Of a DNA stretch of 64,000 bases, positions 18,581 to 28,397 are shown in pieces; the stretch's first letter is position 1; each line of letters starts with the position of its first letter. Origin of the DNA: Glaciecola sp. XM2 (GTDB taxonomy: Bacteria; Pseudomonadota; Gammaproteobacteria; Enterobacterales; Alteromonadaceae); the NCBI RefSeq assembly GCF_018595715.1, contig NZ_JAHEOJ010000026.1, forward strand, positions 204,527-268,526. The letters are read 5' to 3'. Below the pieces are notes generated by a model that saw only the letters and a list, made by a program, of their open reading frames with translations, did no database searches and was not told where the DNA came from. The translations under genes were made by a program, and so were the position numbers.

Positions 18581-21097
18581 TTACACCATTTTACGCAATA
18601 AATGCCCCGTGTTAAGCGATAATAATCGCCAACAGCCGATTGCGCCAAGTAAACCAACCACAATTGAGCCTGCGGCCGGCGCGATTGCCCAGTATTCAAA
18701 ATGCAATGATGCCGGCATTTGGAATACGCGCGTTTGCAGCATGTATAAACTAAATTCATTGGCAAGGGCCGCCATCAAGCCAGCCACCGTGCCTATGATA
18801 ATGAACTCATTTATCACGCTAAACCGAATGCTAGTACCTTTTAATCCAAGTGTGCGCAGTATCGCGAGTTCCTGTAGGCGCTCATCCATACTTGCCTGCA
18901 CTTGCGCGATAAGCACCAATGCACCTGCAACTAGTACCAGCACCAAAATAAACTCCACCGCCATCGACACCTGTTCAATAATGTCGCGTAGTTGATTGAT
19001 TCGCGCATCAACGTCAAACAATGTCACGCTTGCGAACGGCGCCATTAAGCTTGAGATTTCTGATTTGCGAGACTCATCAAGATTAAAGCTTGTAATGTAG
19101 GTGGCACTGAAGTTCTCAACCGCTTTTGGATGCAGCACAAAGAAGAAGTTGGGCTGCAAGGTTTGCCAGTCCACTTCGCGCATACTAGTAACGGTGGCGG
19201 TAACAACTTCGCTACCTATATTAAATGTCAGCACATCACCCATGCCGATATCTAAACGACGCGCTACCTCGGTCTCAAGGGAAATAGGTACTGGTTCGCC
19301 TTCTTGCCAATTGTCGTGCCACTCACCTTCAACCACCACGTTGCCCTTCTGCAACACGGTGCTCCAACTCAGGTTAGCCTCACGACCCAAACCTTGACGG
19401 CCCTCGTTGGCCACTTCCTCATCTTCTTTAGTGATTTCAGTGCGTACTTGCTCATCGTTAACCGCAACAAAGCGTCCTCTGGCAACCGGATAAAACGTTT
19501 CATAGCTGACATTGTTGTTATCGAAATGCTCTTTAAGGGCTTCTTTTTGATCTTCTGTGACATTTGAGATGAAGTAGTTTGGCGTGCCTTCTGGCAGTTG
19601 GTCTCGCCACTGCTCTACCATGTCGTTACGCATTACCAGTACAACAAGCAGTAGCATGATGGTGATGGCAAAACTGATAAGCTGTACAGAATTACCCATC
19701 GCGCGGCGTCGAATGCGTGCCCAAGCTAACGTCCATGCGCCCATAGAGCCACTGCCGAGCTTGCGGCCAAGTAAAATAAGCAAATACGTCATGCCCAGCA
19801 AGCTGATTACCAAGATGATGCCTGAAGCAAACAAGATACTGCTGATTAGCAAGTTTTGACTGTACGTCCACATAAGTAAAAATACTGCCGAGCCAGAAAA
19901 AACAAACTGCAAAGCGCGAGACGAAAGAGTGGCTTCAATATCCTTACGCAATACGCGCAAAGGCGGCACAGAGAACAACTGCAGCAGTGGGTATAGCGAG
20001 AAGAGTAAGGCGCATACCACGCCGGTAAATACGGCAATGCCAAGCGGGCGCCAATACCACGTATTAAGTGCGACCTCTACTTGCCCTGCCAATAGCGTCA
20101 CTACGGCATTTTGAATCAAATAACCGACAACAACGCCAACCGCAATACCCAACGCCGTAATAAAACAAATCTGCATTAAGTAGATTTGACGCACCATGGC
20201 TTTGCTTGCGCCTAGGGTTTTCATGATAGCTACTGGATCAAAATGACGTTGAGAATAACGCTGGGCGGCGACTGCAATAGATACCGCGGCTAAGACAATT
20301 GCTAACAGACTTGCGAGCAAGAAGTATTCTTCTGCGCGGGCAACCGAGCGACCAATAGGAGAGTCATCATCAGCAATACTGGTCCAACGGTGAATTTCAC
20401 GATTTAGCTGAGGGCGCAACCAGTCATAGTAGGTCTCAAGTTGTGCTGGCTCGCCGGTAAAATAATATTTGTAGCTTACGCGACTGCCCGGGCCTGTGAT
20501 GTTGGTAGCTGCGACATCAGCGGCAGACATAAGCAGCATTGGGTCGGTGTTAAATACGCTAAAGCCAGCGTCGGGTATTTCACTGAGTATTTGAGTAAAC
20601 CGCAGGGTAGCATCCCCTACTTCGACCATGTCGCCTTTTTCAACGTTGAGCAATTGAAACAGGCGTGAGTCTATCCAGACCTCACCGGGCGCCGGCGAAT
20701 TGTCTACCTCTTGGCCTTGACCAAAAGGGATGTCAGTTACCTTAACGTTTCCCTTAAGTGGATAGGGGTTGTCTACTGCGCGTAAATCAGACAAGGCCAG
20801 CGCGTCTCCGGCAAACACCATAGAGCGTGTCGACACTTGAAAGGCTGTGTTTAATCCACGGTTTTGCGCCTCTAAAATCCACGCTTCATCTACGGGTTGT
20901 CGCGAGCGAAGTTGTGTATCAGCGGCGATAAACTCCGCGCTTCGATCTGTTAAGGCTTGTTGTAAGCGTTCACTGAATAATGAAAGGGAGAGGACTGACG
21001 CCACTGAGAGTACAATGGCCAAAAGAATAATCGTGAGTTCACCACGGCGAGCTTCATGCTTAAACAAGCGCCATGCGAGTTGAAAGTTCATGCCCAT
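18581..21097 (-). CDS. ybbP: YbbP-like ABC transporter permease
   Basis: The 838-aa membrane protein has an N-terminal TM helix, a large periplasmic MacB/PCD-like region, an FtsX-type core of three TM helices near residues 260-360, additional TMs around 400-470 and a second FtsX-type block at the C-terminus. The DPVAIMKTLGASKAMVRQIY and ERLQELAILRTLGLKG segments are the paired coupling-helix regions. With the ATPase two bases upstream it forms the YbbA-YbbP complex. The family is linked to lipoprotein or peptidoglycan-related export, but the function is unproven. The order next to tesA matches E. coli. Confidence 0.88.
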   Translation of the reverse strand: MGMNFQLAWRLFKHEARRGELTIILLAIVLSVASVLSLSLFSERLQQALTDRSAEFIAADTQLRSRQPVDEAWILEAQNRGLNTAFQVSTRSMVFAGDALALSDLRAVDNPYPLKGNVKVTDIPFGQGQEVDNSPAPGEVWIDSRLFQLLNVEKGDMVEVGDATLRFTQILSEIPDAGFSVFNTDPMLLMSAADVAATNITGPGSRVSYKYYFTGEPAQLETYYDWLRPQLNREIHRWTSIADDDSPIGRSVARAEEYFLLASLLAIVLAAVSIAVAAQRYSQRHFDPVAIMKTLGASKAMVRQIYLMQICFITALGIAVGVVVGYLIQNAVVTLLAGQVEVALNTWYWRPLGIAVFTGVVCALLFSLYPLLQLFSVPPLRVLRKDIEATLSSRALQFVFSGSAVFLLMWTYSQNLLISSILFASGIILVISLLGMTYLLILLGRKLGSGSMGAWTLAWARIRRRAMGNSVQLISFAITIMLLLVVLVMRNDMVEQWRDQLPEGTPNYFISNVTEDQKEALKEHFDNNNVSYETFYPVARGRFVAVNDEQVRTEITKEDEEVANEGRQGLGREANLSWSTVLQKGNVVVEGEWHDNWQEGEPVPISLETEVARRLDIGMGDVLTFNIGSEVVTATVTSMREVDWQTLQPNFFFVLHPKAVENFSATYITSFNLDESRKSEISSLMAPFASVTLFDVDARINQLRDIIEQVSMAVEFILVLVLVAGALVLIAQVQASMDERLQELAILRTLGLKGTSIRFSVINEFIIIGTVAGLMAALANEFSLYMLQTRVFQMPASLHFEYWAIAPAAGSIVVGLLGAIGCWRLLSLNTGHLLRKMV

Positions 21098-21099
21098 GC

Positions 21100-21813
21100 T
21101 TATTCGCCTCCCGCAATCACTTTCAAGTGTTGGGTCTCTTCTCGCAGCTCACCTGCATTCATGCGCAATTGACGTTGACAGCGGCTAGCTAATTCGTCGT
21201 CATGTGTGACCAGTACTAGGGTCGTATCTGACTCTTGGTTCAGTTTAAAGAGGATTTCTTCCACTTTCTGAGAGTTTTTTGAATCCAAGTTACCCGTTGG
21301 CTCATCGGCAAAAAGTATTTTAGGGTTGGTAATAAATGCACGTGCGATTGCAACACGTTGCTGTTCACCCCCAGATAATTGATTTGGGAAGTGATTGGCA
21401 CGGTGGTCAAGCCCCACTTGCTTGAGAATTTCTAGTGCGCGTTGCTTAGGGTTAGACATCCCGGTAATTTCAGCCGGTAACATGATGTTCTCAAGAGCGG
21501 TAAGGCTTTGCACGAGCATAAAGCTTTGGAAAATAAATCCCACTTTTTCACCACGCAGGCGAGCTCGTTGCTCCTCGTTCATATCATGCAGGGGCGCACC
21601 ATCTAAGAAGATATGTCCGCCGCTTACTTCATCAAGCCCTGCTAACAGGCCAAGAAGTGTTGACTTACCTGAGCCAGACGCCCCTATAATGGCCACAGAT
21701 TCGCCTTGGTTTACAGCAAAGGTGATCGGTTGAAGGATCTGTAATTCGCCTTCGCTCGTAATCACTTTCTTAATCAGACTTTTTGTTTCAATCATTGTAG
21801 AGGCCGTGGTCAT
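21100..21813 (-). CDS. ybbA: YbbA-like ABC transporter ATPase
   Basis: The ATPase is about 237 aa from the ATG at 21,813. Walker A is GASGSGKST, the signature is [14 protein letters not shown] and Walker B is [13 protein letters not shown], followed by the H-loop VTHDDE. It belongs to the LolD/MacB class of ATPases, which energise FtsX-type permeases. The listed start gives an N-terminus ([13 protein letters not shown]) that matches the family length. The longer in-frame start at 21,855 would overlap tesA and is not favoured. Confidence 0.92.
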   Translation of the reverse strand: MTTASTMIETKSLIKKVITSEGELQILQPITFAVNQGESVAIIGASGSGKSTLLGLLAGLDEVSGGHIFLDGAPLHDMNEEQRARLRGEKVGFIFQSFMLVQSLTALENIMLPAEITGMSNPKQRALEILKQVGLDHRANHFPNQLSGGEQQRVAIARAFITNPKILFADEPTGNLDSKNSQKVEEILFKLNQESDTTLVLVTHDDELASRCQRQLRMNAGELREETQHLKVIAGGE

Positions 21814-21814
21814 A

Positions 21815-22528
21815 GTGTTAAATTTTTCATCCTTCAGTATTAGCGCGCGCAGCATATCAGCTGTCAGAGTAGGTGTTTACCTGCTTTTCATTAGTCTTTT
21901 ATTCCCATTTAGCGCCTATTCAGATCAAGTTCAAACGCATGACAAAAATGTAACCCAGTATAAGCTCTTAGTGCTAGGGGATAGCCTAAGTGCTGCATAC
22001 GGTTTAAGGGCTGAACAGGGCTGGGTTTCGCTACTTCAAGACTATTGGAATGAAGCCAATAAACCTATTGAAGTTATCAATGCCGCAATTAGTGGTGATA
22101 CCACCGATGGTGGCCTTGCTCGACTGCCGCGTTTGCTTGAGCTTCATCAACCCACGCACTTGTATATTGAACTTGGCGGTAACAATGGTCTTCAGGGGCA
22201 CAGGCCCAAAAAAATTAAAGATAACTTGGCGCAAATGATTGAACTGGCAAAGCAAAACGACATTGCGGTTATTTTACAAGAAATCCAAATTCCCACAAAT
22301 TATGGTCGCCGCTACACGCAACTGTTTACCCAAAACTATCATCAGTTAGCCCAGGAATATGGTGTACCTCTTGTTCCTTTCTTTTTAGAAGAAATTGCCC
22401 TTGATAGCAGTCTAATGCAAAACGATGGTATTCATCCCACCGCTCAAGCGCAACCAATGATTGTGGAGTTTTTAGCACCTAAATTAGCGCCCCTCATCGT
22501 ACAGGGCGCTCAAAACTTAGGCGGCTAA
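21815..22528 (+). CDS. tesA: Multifunctional acyl-CoA thioesterase / arylesterase / lysophospholipase
   Basis: The product is about 237 aa, SGNH/GDSL family. Block I is VLGDSLSAAYGL with the catalytic Ser, block III is ELGGNNGLQG, and the Asp-His dyad is in NDGIHPTAQAQ. A hydrophobic signal segment (VYLLFISLLFPFSAYS) shows export to the periplasm. The GTG at 21,815 with GAGG 11 bases upstream is the best start found, though no ATG is available and the start remains uncertain. It is divergent from ybbA with almost no gap, the arrangement known from E. coli. Confidence 0.88.
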   Translation: MLNFSSFSISARSISAVRVGVYLLFISLLFPFSAYSDQVQTHDKNVTQYKLLVLGDSLSAAYGLRAEQGWVSLLQDYWNEANKPIEVINAAISGDTTDGGLARLPRLLELHQPTHLYIELGGNNGLQGHRPKKIKDNLAQMIELAKQNDIAVILQEIQIPTNYGRRYTQLFTQNYHQLAQEYGVPLVPFFLEEIALDSSLMQNDGIHPTAQAQPMIVEFLAPKLAPLIVQGAQNLGG

Positions 22529-22532
22529 ACGC

Positions 22533-23978
22533 TTAACTTGCCGGAGGCGCAGGGCGTGGATCAAAATCAGACATCGCCATATAGGCTGTCACTAAGGCCC
22601 AAACACTTTGGTTTTGTCTAATATCATCTAACTCAATTTTATCTAGCGTGTCATTGGCGGTGTGATGATAGTCGAAGTAGTAAGTGCCGTCTTGTTTAAG
22701 TGCAAGTACTGGTACGCCATGACTAGGCAGCATCGATACATCGGGTCCCCCGTTGGTGGTGTTGTTACCTAACTCAATGCCCATGTCGAGTAAAGCAGCA
22801 TACAAATCGCTCGGATCATTTCTTACCGCATCGGCAAAGCGTGTATCCATTTGATAGATTTGACCTGCACCAAAATCAGACTCAGCGGCAAAAATGATAT
22901 TCCCTAAATCGTCTTTGTTCGCCCGCACATATTGGTAAGCACCCACAAGCCCTACTTCTTCAGCAGCATACAAAATGACGCGGATAGTGCGCTTAGGCTG
23001 GCCTATGGTTTCTTTTATCAGCTTGGCCGCAGCCATTACAATGCCAACACCTGCGCCGTCGTCGAGTGCGCCAGTCCCCTCATCCCATGAGTCAAGGTGA
23101 GCGGAAATTAGCACTACTTCATCTGGTTTATCAGACCCTGTAAATTCACCAATTACGTTATAAGAAGTCTGCCAGCCGGCGTCTTTCGCCTGCATGTTAA
23201 TGTTAAGCACTACCTCTGACTCTTTAGTGAACATCGCTTCAAGAATATCAGCATCGGCGGTCGAGATAGCGCCGGCCGGAATTTTTTCCACATCATCGTC
23301 GTAACGCATGATACCTGTGTGGGCAAAGCGCGAATTGTCGGTGCCTACGGAGCGAATTATGACCGCTTTTGCACCAAGCTTTGCAGCTTCAACAGCGCCG
23401 TTGACGCGATTAGACACAACAACCCCGTAAAAACGTCCCGCTCTGTCTCGGCTCATGCGCGTGTTTAAAAATACGATGTTGTCGGTAACATCGGCAGCGT
23501 TGGCTTGCGCTAGCGCGTCGATTGAATCAAACATCAGCACTTTAGCCTCAAGACCTTCTTCTGGCGTGGCAACCGAACCACCTAAGGCCGTTATTACCAA
23601 ACGTTGCTCAAAAGGCGCAACGACTTGAGCATCTGCAAAGCCACGTTCCCAGTTTCGAACGCGCACAGGTTGAGAATAGATTTTATCAAACCCTAGCTCT
23701 TCAAACTTCGCTTGCGCCCACGCTACCGCTCGTTTATCACCAGAAGAGCCTGGGATTCTCGGACCCACTTCAACGGTTAAGGACTTAACTATGTCATAAG
23801 CAAGATCGCTTTGTTCGCTAGCCTGCTTGGCTTTTAAAGCAGACATTAAAGCGGGTGAGAATGGTACGTCAACGCGAGAGTTGGATATTTCGTTTTGCTG
23901 GGCGCTACATGCAATTAGCGTTATTGAGGCAATACCGGCAAACAGACCAAGCATAACTTGGCGAAATGGTTGTTTCAT
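22533..23978 (-). CDS. Exported M28-family metallopeptidase (lipoprotein) with PA domain
   Basis: The 481-aa protein has a lipoprotein signal (lipobox-like TLIACS near residue 24). A protease-associated domain lies in about residues 130-240. The M28 catalytic core shows SAHLDSWDEGTGALDDGAG (zinc His and bridging Asp), YAAEEVGLVGA (catalytic Glu and zinc Glu), AESDFGAG, and the distal zinc His in YFDYHHTANDT. It should be an aminopeptidase or carboxypeptidase acting on peptides outside the inner membrane. It converges with tesA with a four-base gap. Confidence 0.88.
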   Translation of the reverse strand: MKQPFRQVMLGLFAGIASITLIACSAQQNEISNSRVDVPFSPALMSALKAKQASEQSDLAYDIVKSLTVEVGPRIPGSSGDKRAVAWAQAKFEELGFDKIYSQPVRVRNWERGFADAQVVAPFEQRLVITALGGSVATPEEGLEAKVLMFDSIDALAQANAADVTDNIVFLNTRMSRDRAGRFYGVVVSNRVNGAVEAAKLGAKAVIIRSVGTDNSRFAHTGIMRYDDDVEKIPAGAISTADADILEAMFTKESEVVLNINMQAKDAGWQTSYNVIGEFTGSDKPDEVVLISAHLDSWDEGTGALDDGAGVGIVMAAAKLIKETIGQPKRTIRVILYAAEEVGLVGAYQYVRANKDDLGNIIFAAESDFGAGQIYQMDTRFADAVRNDPSDLYAALLDMGIELGNNTTNGGPDVSMLPSHGVPVLALKQDGTYYFDYHHTANDTLDKIELDDIRQNQSVWALVTAYMAMSDFDPRPAPPAS

Positions 23979-24028
23979 AGCGTGTTCCTATTGCTCTTAT
24001 TATTTGATGTGAGTTGAGTGCGCATCAT

Positions 24029-24058
24029 AAAAAAGGCCACTGAACGTCAGTAGCCTTT
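24029..24058 (-). terminator. Rho-independent terminator after the amidohydrolase pair
   Basis: Read on the minus strand, AAAGGCTACTGA pairs with TCAGTGGCCTTT around CGT (one G-T pair), followed by TTTTTTAT. It lies 50 bases past the stop of the downstream amidohydrolase and separates it from the M28 peptidase gene. Confidence 0.82.
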
Positions 24059-24109
24059 CAAATGATACAGACCTAAACATAGTAGTCTAAGTCGTCTTTG
24101 ATGCAAAGC

Positions 24110-25414
24110 CTATCGCGTGTAGGCGACCGGTTTACTAGGGTCACGATTTAAGTATCTATCTCGCAACTGGATTTGACGTGAGGTCATCTCAATTGCTTCA
24201 CCTTCAATAAATACTTGCTCTGCCGCCTGAGTAACTTCTAGTGGGTCTCCTGACCATACCACTAAGTTAGCGTGCTTTCCTGGCTCCAAGCTACCAATTT
24301 GGTCGTCTACACCAAATATCTTTGCAACGTTTATAGTAAGCGCCGCAATGCCTGCCGCATGAGGCAAACCATTAGCTACCGCATTACCGGCATGCTGAGG
24401 CGCTAGACGGATATTGTGCGTATCCATACCAATTGCCACCATCACACCCGCTTTGTGTAAACGCCCAGCATTTAGCAAGGTTGCGCCAAGCTGGTCAAAG
24501 CCGCCAGGCAAGTTATTTTCAGGGCTCAAAATTACCGGCACATCGGCCGCTGCGATTTGCGATGCAACACGCCAACCTTCAGTTGCGCCAACCAATACAA
24601 TGTCAAGGGCGGCAAAACGCTTAGTAAGCGACAACGCTTGCAAGATATCTGACGCTCTATCAGCACTAATCAGTAGCGGCATCTCACCCTTAATTACGGG
24701 AATAAGTGCTTTTGCATCTGCGCGAGTTATCATGCCTTCCCAATCTTCAGATGGGCTTAAGTCATAGTCAGCTGCGTATACTGCTTCGGCAAGACTTTGA
24801 TTAAGCGCTATCCACAGCGCAGCACGACTTTCTCCGTTAGTATCAGCCCCGCCATCATTCACGCGTACGTGCATAAAAGCGTTGGCTTTAATTACGGCAT
24901 CAAAGTCGGTTCCAAGATCAATTACCGCGCCTTGTCCATTAAACAACTGCCCGGTCCTACTGATAGAGGTCACCGCATTGGTAAAGCCCTCGACACGAGT
25001 AATAGGAATAATGGTTGAGTCGGGGTTTATCGCAAATTGCACATCGTAAGCGGCGCCAACACTAGATACAGGGTGTGCATCGACTCGCGCATCTACCACA
25101 CCGGCTGATGAACTCACTTCTTGCAATCCTAAGCTAGTCAGCGCGCCAATAAACCCAGGAGTAACTACCTTACCGCTCGCGTCTATCTCGCGATACCCAG
25201 AGGGTACGGTTACAGTATCGAGCACTTGCTGAATTTTTCCGTCATTGAGCAGTATGGTGCCCTGTTCAATCACACCCGCTGATGAAAGCGTATGAATTTG
25301 TGCGCCGGTAATCGCCACTTTTTCTGCCAGCGCCGCACCGCTTAAAGCGAGTAAAGACGCGCTAGTTAAGGCTACAAGGGACTGTTTGATGAATAATTGT
25401 GTTAAGCGTCTCAT
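24110..25414 (-). CDS. Exported amidohydrolase-fold protein lacking the N-terminal HxH motif
   Basis: The 434-aa protein has a signal peptide (about residues 1-30) and the amidohydrolase composite fold (GKVVTPGFIGALTSLG, later GMDTHNIRLAPQHAGN and SLEPGKHANLVVW). The usual metal-binding HxH after PGFID is replaced by ALTSLG, so at least two of the usual zinc ligands are missing. It overlaps the upstream amidohydrolase gene by four bases. It may be a non-catalytic or altered partner subunit of that enzyme (inference). A similar pairing of neighbouring exported amidohydrolases is common in Alteromonadales. Confidence 0.8.
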   Translation of the reverse strand: MRRLTQLFIKQSLVALTSASLLALSGAALAEKVAITGAQIHTLSSAGVIEQGTILLNDGKIQQVLDTVTVPSGYREIDASGKVVTPGFIGALTSLGLQEVSSSAGVVDARVDAHPVSSVGAAYDVQFAINPDSTIIPITRVEGFTNAVTSISRTGQLFNGQGAVIDLGTDFDAVIKANAFMHVRVNDGGADTNGESRAALWIALNQSLAEAVYAADYDLSPSEDWEGMITRADAKALIPVIKGEMPLLISADRASDILQALSLTKRFAALDIVLVGATEGWRVASQIAAADVPVILSPENNLPGGFDQLGATLLNAGRLHKAGVMVAIGMDTHNIRLAPQHAGNAVANGLPHAAGIAALTINVAKIFGVDDQIGSLEPGKHANLVVWSGDPLEVTQAAEQVFIEGEAIEMTSRQIQLRDRYLNRDPSKPVAYTR

Positions 25415-26823
25415 TTCGCGTCTCCTTGTCCTACTTGTCCAAGTTCGAAGTCACTCACAGGCCATGAGGCCGGGTCAGTTCGGTCATATACCATCGCCCC
25501 GTCTATAAAGACTTTTTCGGCTTGGCTGTAGGTTGAAAACGGGTCAGTCGTCCACAACACAACGTCGGCATTCTTACCGGCTTCTAATGAGCCTGTTTGG
25601 TCAAAAATACCCATAGATTTTGCAGGGTTTGCAGATAACCACGTCCAAGCAACCGCTTGGGTAATATCAATACCAGCACGCTGTCCATCAGACCACGCTT
25701 TAGCAGCCTCTTGATTTAGGCGCTGAATACCAATATCGCTATCGGAGTGCACAATTGCGCATGCATTTGCCGCATGCACCATTGGGATATTTTCTCTGAT
25801 GCCGTCGTTAGCTTCCATTTTAAAACCGTACCAGTCTGCCCACATCGCACTACATACGTTATTTTCGGCAAGTTTATCAGCAATTTTGTATGCTTCGACC
25901 GCATGATGGAAGCTACCGATTTGGTAGTTAAACTCCTTCATGACGTCCATCATCACGACCATTTCATCGGCGCGGTAGCAATGCATATGCACCAAAATCT
26001 CACCGTCTAATACGCCGGCAAGGGTCTCAAGTGCCAAGTCGCGTTTTGGTGCATCACCTGCTGTACCTTCTTGCTGTGCCTTTTGATAGTCGTCCCACTT
26101 CTTTTGATACTCTTGCGCATCAATCCAAGCATCTCGATAGCCCGCTACATTAGCCATGCGTGTCATCGGGCCGCCTCTTGAGCCATAAACGCGTTTTGGG
26201 TTTTCACCGCAGGCCATTTTAATGCCGTGGGGAGCACCTGGGAATTTCATATCTTGAATGGTACGGTTTGGCAGATTTTTCACCGACACCGTGCGCCCCC
26301 CAAATAAGTTTGCTGAGCCCGGTAGAATTTGCAACGAGGTAACGCCGCCCGCTAATGCGCGCTGAAAGCCTGGATCTTGAGGCCAAATGCTGTGTTCAGC
26401 CCATACCTCTGGGGTAACAGGCCCCGTCATTTCATTACCGTCTGAGTGAGACTCTGTGCCTGGTGATGGATACACGCCTAAATGGCTGTGATTGTCGATA
26501 ATGCCCGGGGTCACCCATTTGCCTGTACCGTCAATTTCGATGGCATCGCTAGGGGCTGATATATCTTCACCCACCTCGGTGATTTTGCCATCTTGAAATA
26601 AGATAGCGCCGTTCTCAATTTTGTTACCCACGCCATCCAAAATGGTTACATTGGTAATCAGTACCGGTACAGATGCAATAGGTTGATAGGTGCTTGGAAA
26701 AGGTTCTGGCGTGCTGTTAGTTTGTTGGCTTGATTTTGCTGGCTGGTCAGAGCCGCAAGCACTCAGCAATGCGGCTGAAAGCGCAAGTGCCAAGCCCAAT
26801 TTTTTATTATGGGTGAAACGCAT
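25411..26823 (-). CDS. Exported amidohydrolase lipoprotein
   Basis: The 470-aa protein has a lipoprotein signal (LSAALLSACGSD, lipid on the Cys near residue 23). Superfamily metal ligands are present: WVTPGIIDNHSHLG (HxH), ILVHMHCYRADE, GSFHHAVEAYK and IVHSDSD with the catalytic Asp. The C-terminal composite domain ends with SLEAGKNADVVLW. The substrate is unknown; relatives are annotated as imidazolonepropionase-like or dipeptidase-like. It is translated just ahead of the coupled HxH-less paralogue. Confidence 0.84.
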   Translation of the reverse strand: MRFTHNKKLGLALALSAALLSACGSDQPAKSSQQTNSTPEPFPSTYQPIASVPVLITNVTILDGVGNKIENGAILFQDGKITEVGEDISAPSDAIEIDGTGKWVTPGIIDNHSHLGVYPSPGTESHSDGNEMTGPVTPEVWAEHSIWPQDPGFQRALAGGVTSLQILPGSANLFGGRTVSVKNLPNRTIQDMKFPGAPHGIKMACGENPKRVYGSRGGPMTRMANVAGYRDAWIDAQEYQKKWDDYQKAQQEGTAGDAPKRDLALETLAGVLDGEILVHMHCYRADEMVVMMDVMKEFNYQIGSFHHAVEAYKIADKLAENNVCSAMWADWYGFKMEANDGIRENIPMVHAANACAIVHSDSDIGIQRLNQEAAKAWSDGQRAGIDITQAVAWTWLSANPAKSMGIFDQTGSLEAGKNADVVLWTTDPFSTYSQAEKVFIDGAMVYDRTDPASWPVSDFELGQVGQGDAK

Positions 26824-26934
26824 GAATATCCTTGAGGAATGATTAAACTCGACTTAAGAATAATGGGCGAATAGCGATCCTGCAACTTTGCGAGACAAAT
26901 CTTTCTATTCGCATGCAAGCAAATCGCACTGAGA

Positions 26935-27876
26935 TCAGGGCTTATGCGCACCCGATTGTATGACCGACACAATACTGTCTGAATCACGCAAGGTTCTTAC
27001 TTGTTGAAAAAGGTCAGCGGCCTCGGTGTACTCTCTTTGCAAATAGCCTAACCATTGTTTAATTCTATTTGGATAGTAGCGCCCTTTGTCACCAAATATT
27101 TCATAACCGGAGTAATGCACCAATAGGTCTCTAGCAGCATCCCAATCCATTGGCGTTTCGCCATACTTTATGCAGTTAGCCAAATTTGGCAGAGAAAGTG
27201 CACCCCTTCCAAGCATAAGATCTTCGGTATTGCTTTGCGCTTGACAGTTCACAGCGTCTTTTGCATGCCAAATCTCACCATTGGCGATAAGGTGAATATT
27301 GGTGATGTTTTTTATTTTTGCGATCCAATCCCAATATGCCGGCGGCTTATAACCATCTACTTTCGTGCGCGCATGCACGGTGAGCATGTTGGCACCTGCC
27401 TGTGTTATTGCATCGGCATTTTCAAGCGCGAGTGAGGTATCGTCGAAGCCCAAGCGTATTTTAGCGCTCACCGCGTGCTCTTGAGGCACAGCATCGCGCA
27501 CAGCTTTTACAATGTTGTACAAACTATTGGGCTCTTTTAGCAGCACTGCACCGCCCTTACTCTTGTTAACGGTTTTTGCTGGGCAACCAAAATTCAAGTC
27601 CACCCCATGGGAGCCAAGAGAAACCGCTTTAAACGCGTTCTCTGCCAACCATTGTGGATGTTGCCCCAATAACTGAACGCGCACTGGCACACCCGAGGGA
27701 GTTAATCCATCTGATTTAAGCTCAGGGCAAATCTTATGAAACGTCCTCACAGGATGGACTTGTTCAACAACGCGTAAAAACTCAGTAATGCACATATCAA
27801 AGCCACCAACTTGCGTTAGCATGTCGCGCATTAAATGATCAACGACACCCTCCATGGGAGCCAAAAATATTTTCAC
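26935..27876 (-). CDS. dusC: tRNA-dihydrouridine(16) synthase
   Basis: The 313-aa flavoenzyme reduces uridine in the tRNA D-loop. It starts APMEGVVDHLMRDML (FMN site), carries the catalytic cysteine in LNFGCPAKTVNKSKGGAVLL, and shows AKIRLGF and HLIANGEI. The length and the C-terminal helical domain suit DusC rather than DusA or DusB. A separate terminator and tRNA cluster lie upstream on the same strand. Confidence 0.9.
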   Translation of the reverse strand: MKIFLAPMEGVVDHLMRDMLTQVGGFDMCITEFLRVVEQVHPVRTFHKICPELKSDGLTPSGVPVRVQLLGQHPQWLAENAFKAVSLGSHGVDLNFGCPAKTVNKSKGGAVLLKEPNSLYNIVKAVRDAVPQEHAVSAKIRLGFDDTSLALENADAITQAGANMLTVHARTKVDGYKPPAYWDWIAKIKNITNIHLIANGEIWHAKDAVNCQAQSNTEDLMLGRGALSLPNLANCIKYGETPMDWDAARDLLVHYSGYEIFGDKGRYYPNRIKQWLGYLQREYTEAADLFQQVRTLRDSDSIVSVIQSGAHKP

Positions 27877-27980
27877 GTTTTATTACACCGTTTGAGCTAA
27901 GTTTGAAGGTTGATAGCGCATTGTAAACTGCAAGTAGAATCCAATAATCAAAGCACTCGCGAGTTTGATTGTCCAGACAT

Positions 27981-28010
27981 AAAAAAACCAGCCCGAAAGC
28001 TGGTTTTCTT
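27981..28010 (-). terminator. Terminator of the tRNA-Ala/Glu/Glu unit
   Basis: Read on the minus strand, AAAACCAGC pairs with GCTGGTTTT around TTTCGG and runs into a T-tract (TTTTTTT to 27,981). It lies directly after the last tRNA-Glu and ends the transcript that begins at the promoter at 28,709-28,737. Confidence 0.88.
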
Positions 28011-28013
28011 ATA

Positions 28014-28089
28014 TGGCGTCCCCTAGGGGATTCGAACCCCTGTTACCGCCGTGAAAGGGCGGTGTCCTAGGCCTCTAGACGAAGGGGAC
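28014..28089 (-). tRNA. tRNA-Glu (UUC), copy 2
   Basis: A 76-nt cloverleaf with encoded CCA and anticodon TTC in CCCTTTCACGG. The acceptor stem GTCCCCT pairs with AGGGGAC, and the T-arm GGGGTTCGAATCCCC is perfect. It differs from E. coli tRNA-Glu by only about one D-loop base. Sequence-identical to the copy at 28,322-28,397. Confidence 0.98.
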
Positions 28090-28132
28090 AGAAATTTTGC
28101 TCTTTTGAAGCACAGCTTCAATAAATTTCTGT
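28088..28132 (-). promoter_or_regulatory. Leader stem-loop immediately 5' of tRNA-Glu copy 2
   Basis: ACAGAAATTT (28,088-28,097) is a perfect complement of AAATTTCTGT (28,123-28,132), and an inner stem TTGAAGC/GCTTCAA (28,105-28,121) sits inside. In the minus-strand RNA this forms a long hairpin whose 3' arm includes the first two bases of the mature tRNA. The other tRNA-Glu copy has the same geometry with different sequence, so it may be a processing signal. Confidence 0.65.
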
Positions 28133-28321
28133 AAGGCAAGGTGAGCCTGCGAACCGAGCGACCTTATCAGAAAACTCATTGTACACTCGATGTGTGTAAC
28201 AAAGCTTATCTAATTAGCCTCATCAGCAAAGACAACACAAAACCTTATCTGAGCCTAAAACGTTGTATTTAACCTTTACCAAGGTCTCAAATTGCGTTTT
28301 ACAACGCGACCACTGAGAAAA

Positions 28322-28397
28322 TGGCGTCCCCTAGGGGATTCGAACCCCTGTTACCGCCGTGAAAGGGCGGTGTCCTAGGCCTCTAGACGAAGGGGAC
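28322..28397 (-). tRNA. tRNA-Glu (UUC), copy 1
   Basis: Identical 76-nt tRNA-Glu(UUC) with encoded CCA. It lies between tRNA-Ala and the second tRNA-Glu in a 308-bp repeated unit (tRNA plus spacer). Location beside gltX puts the tRNA next to the gene for its own synthetase. Confidence 0.98.
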
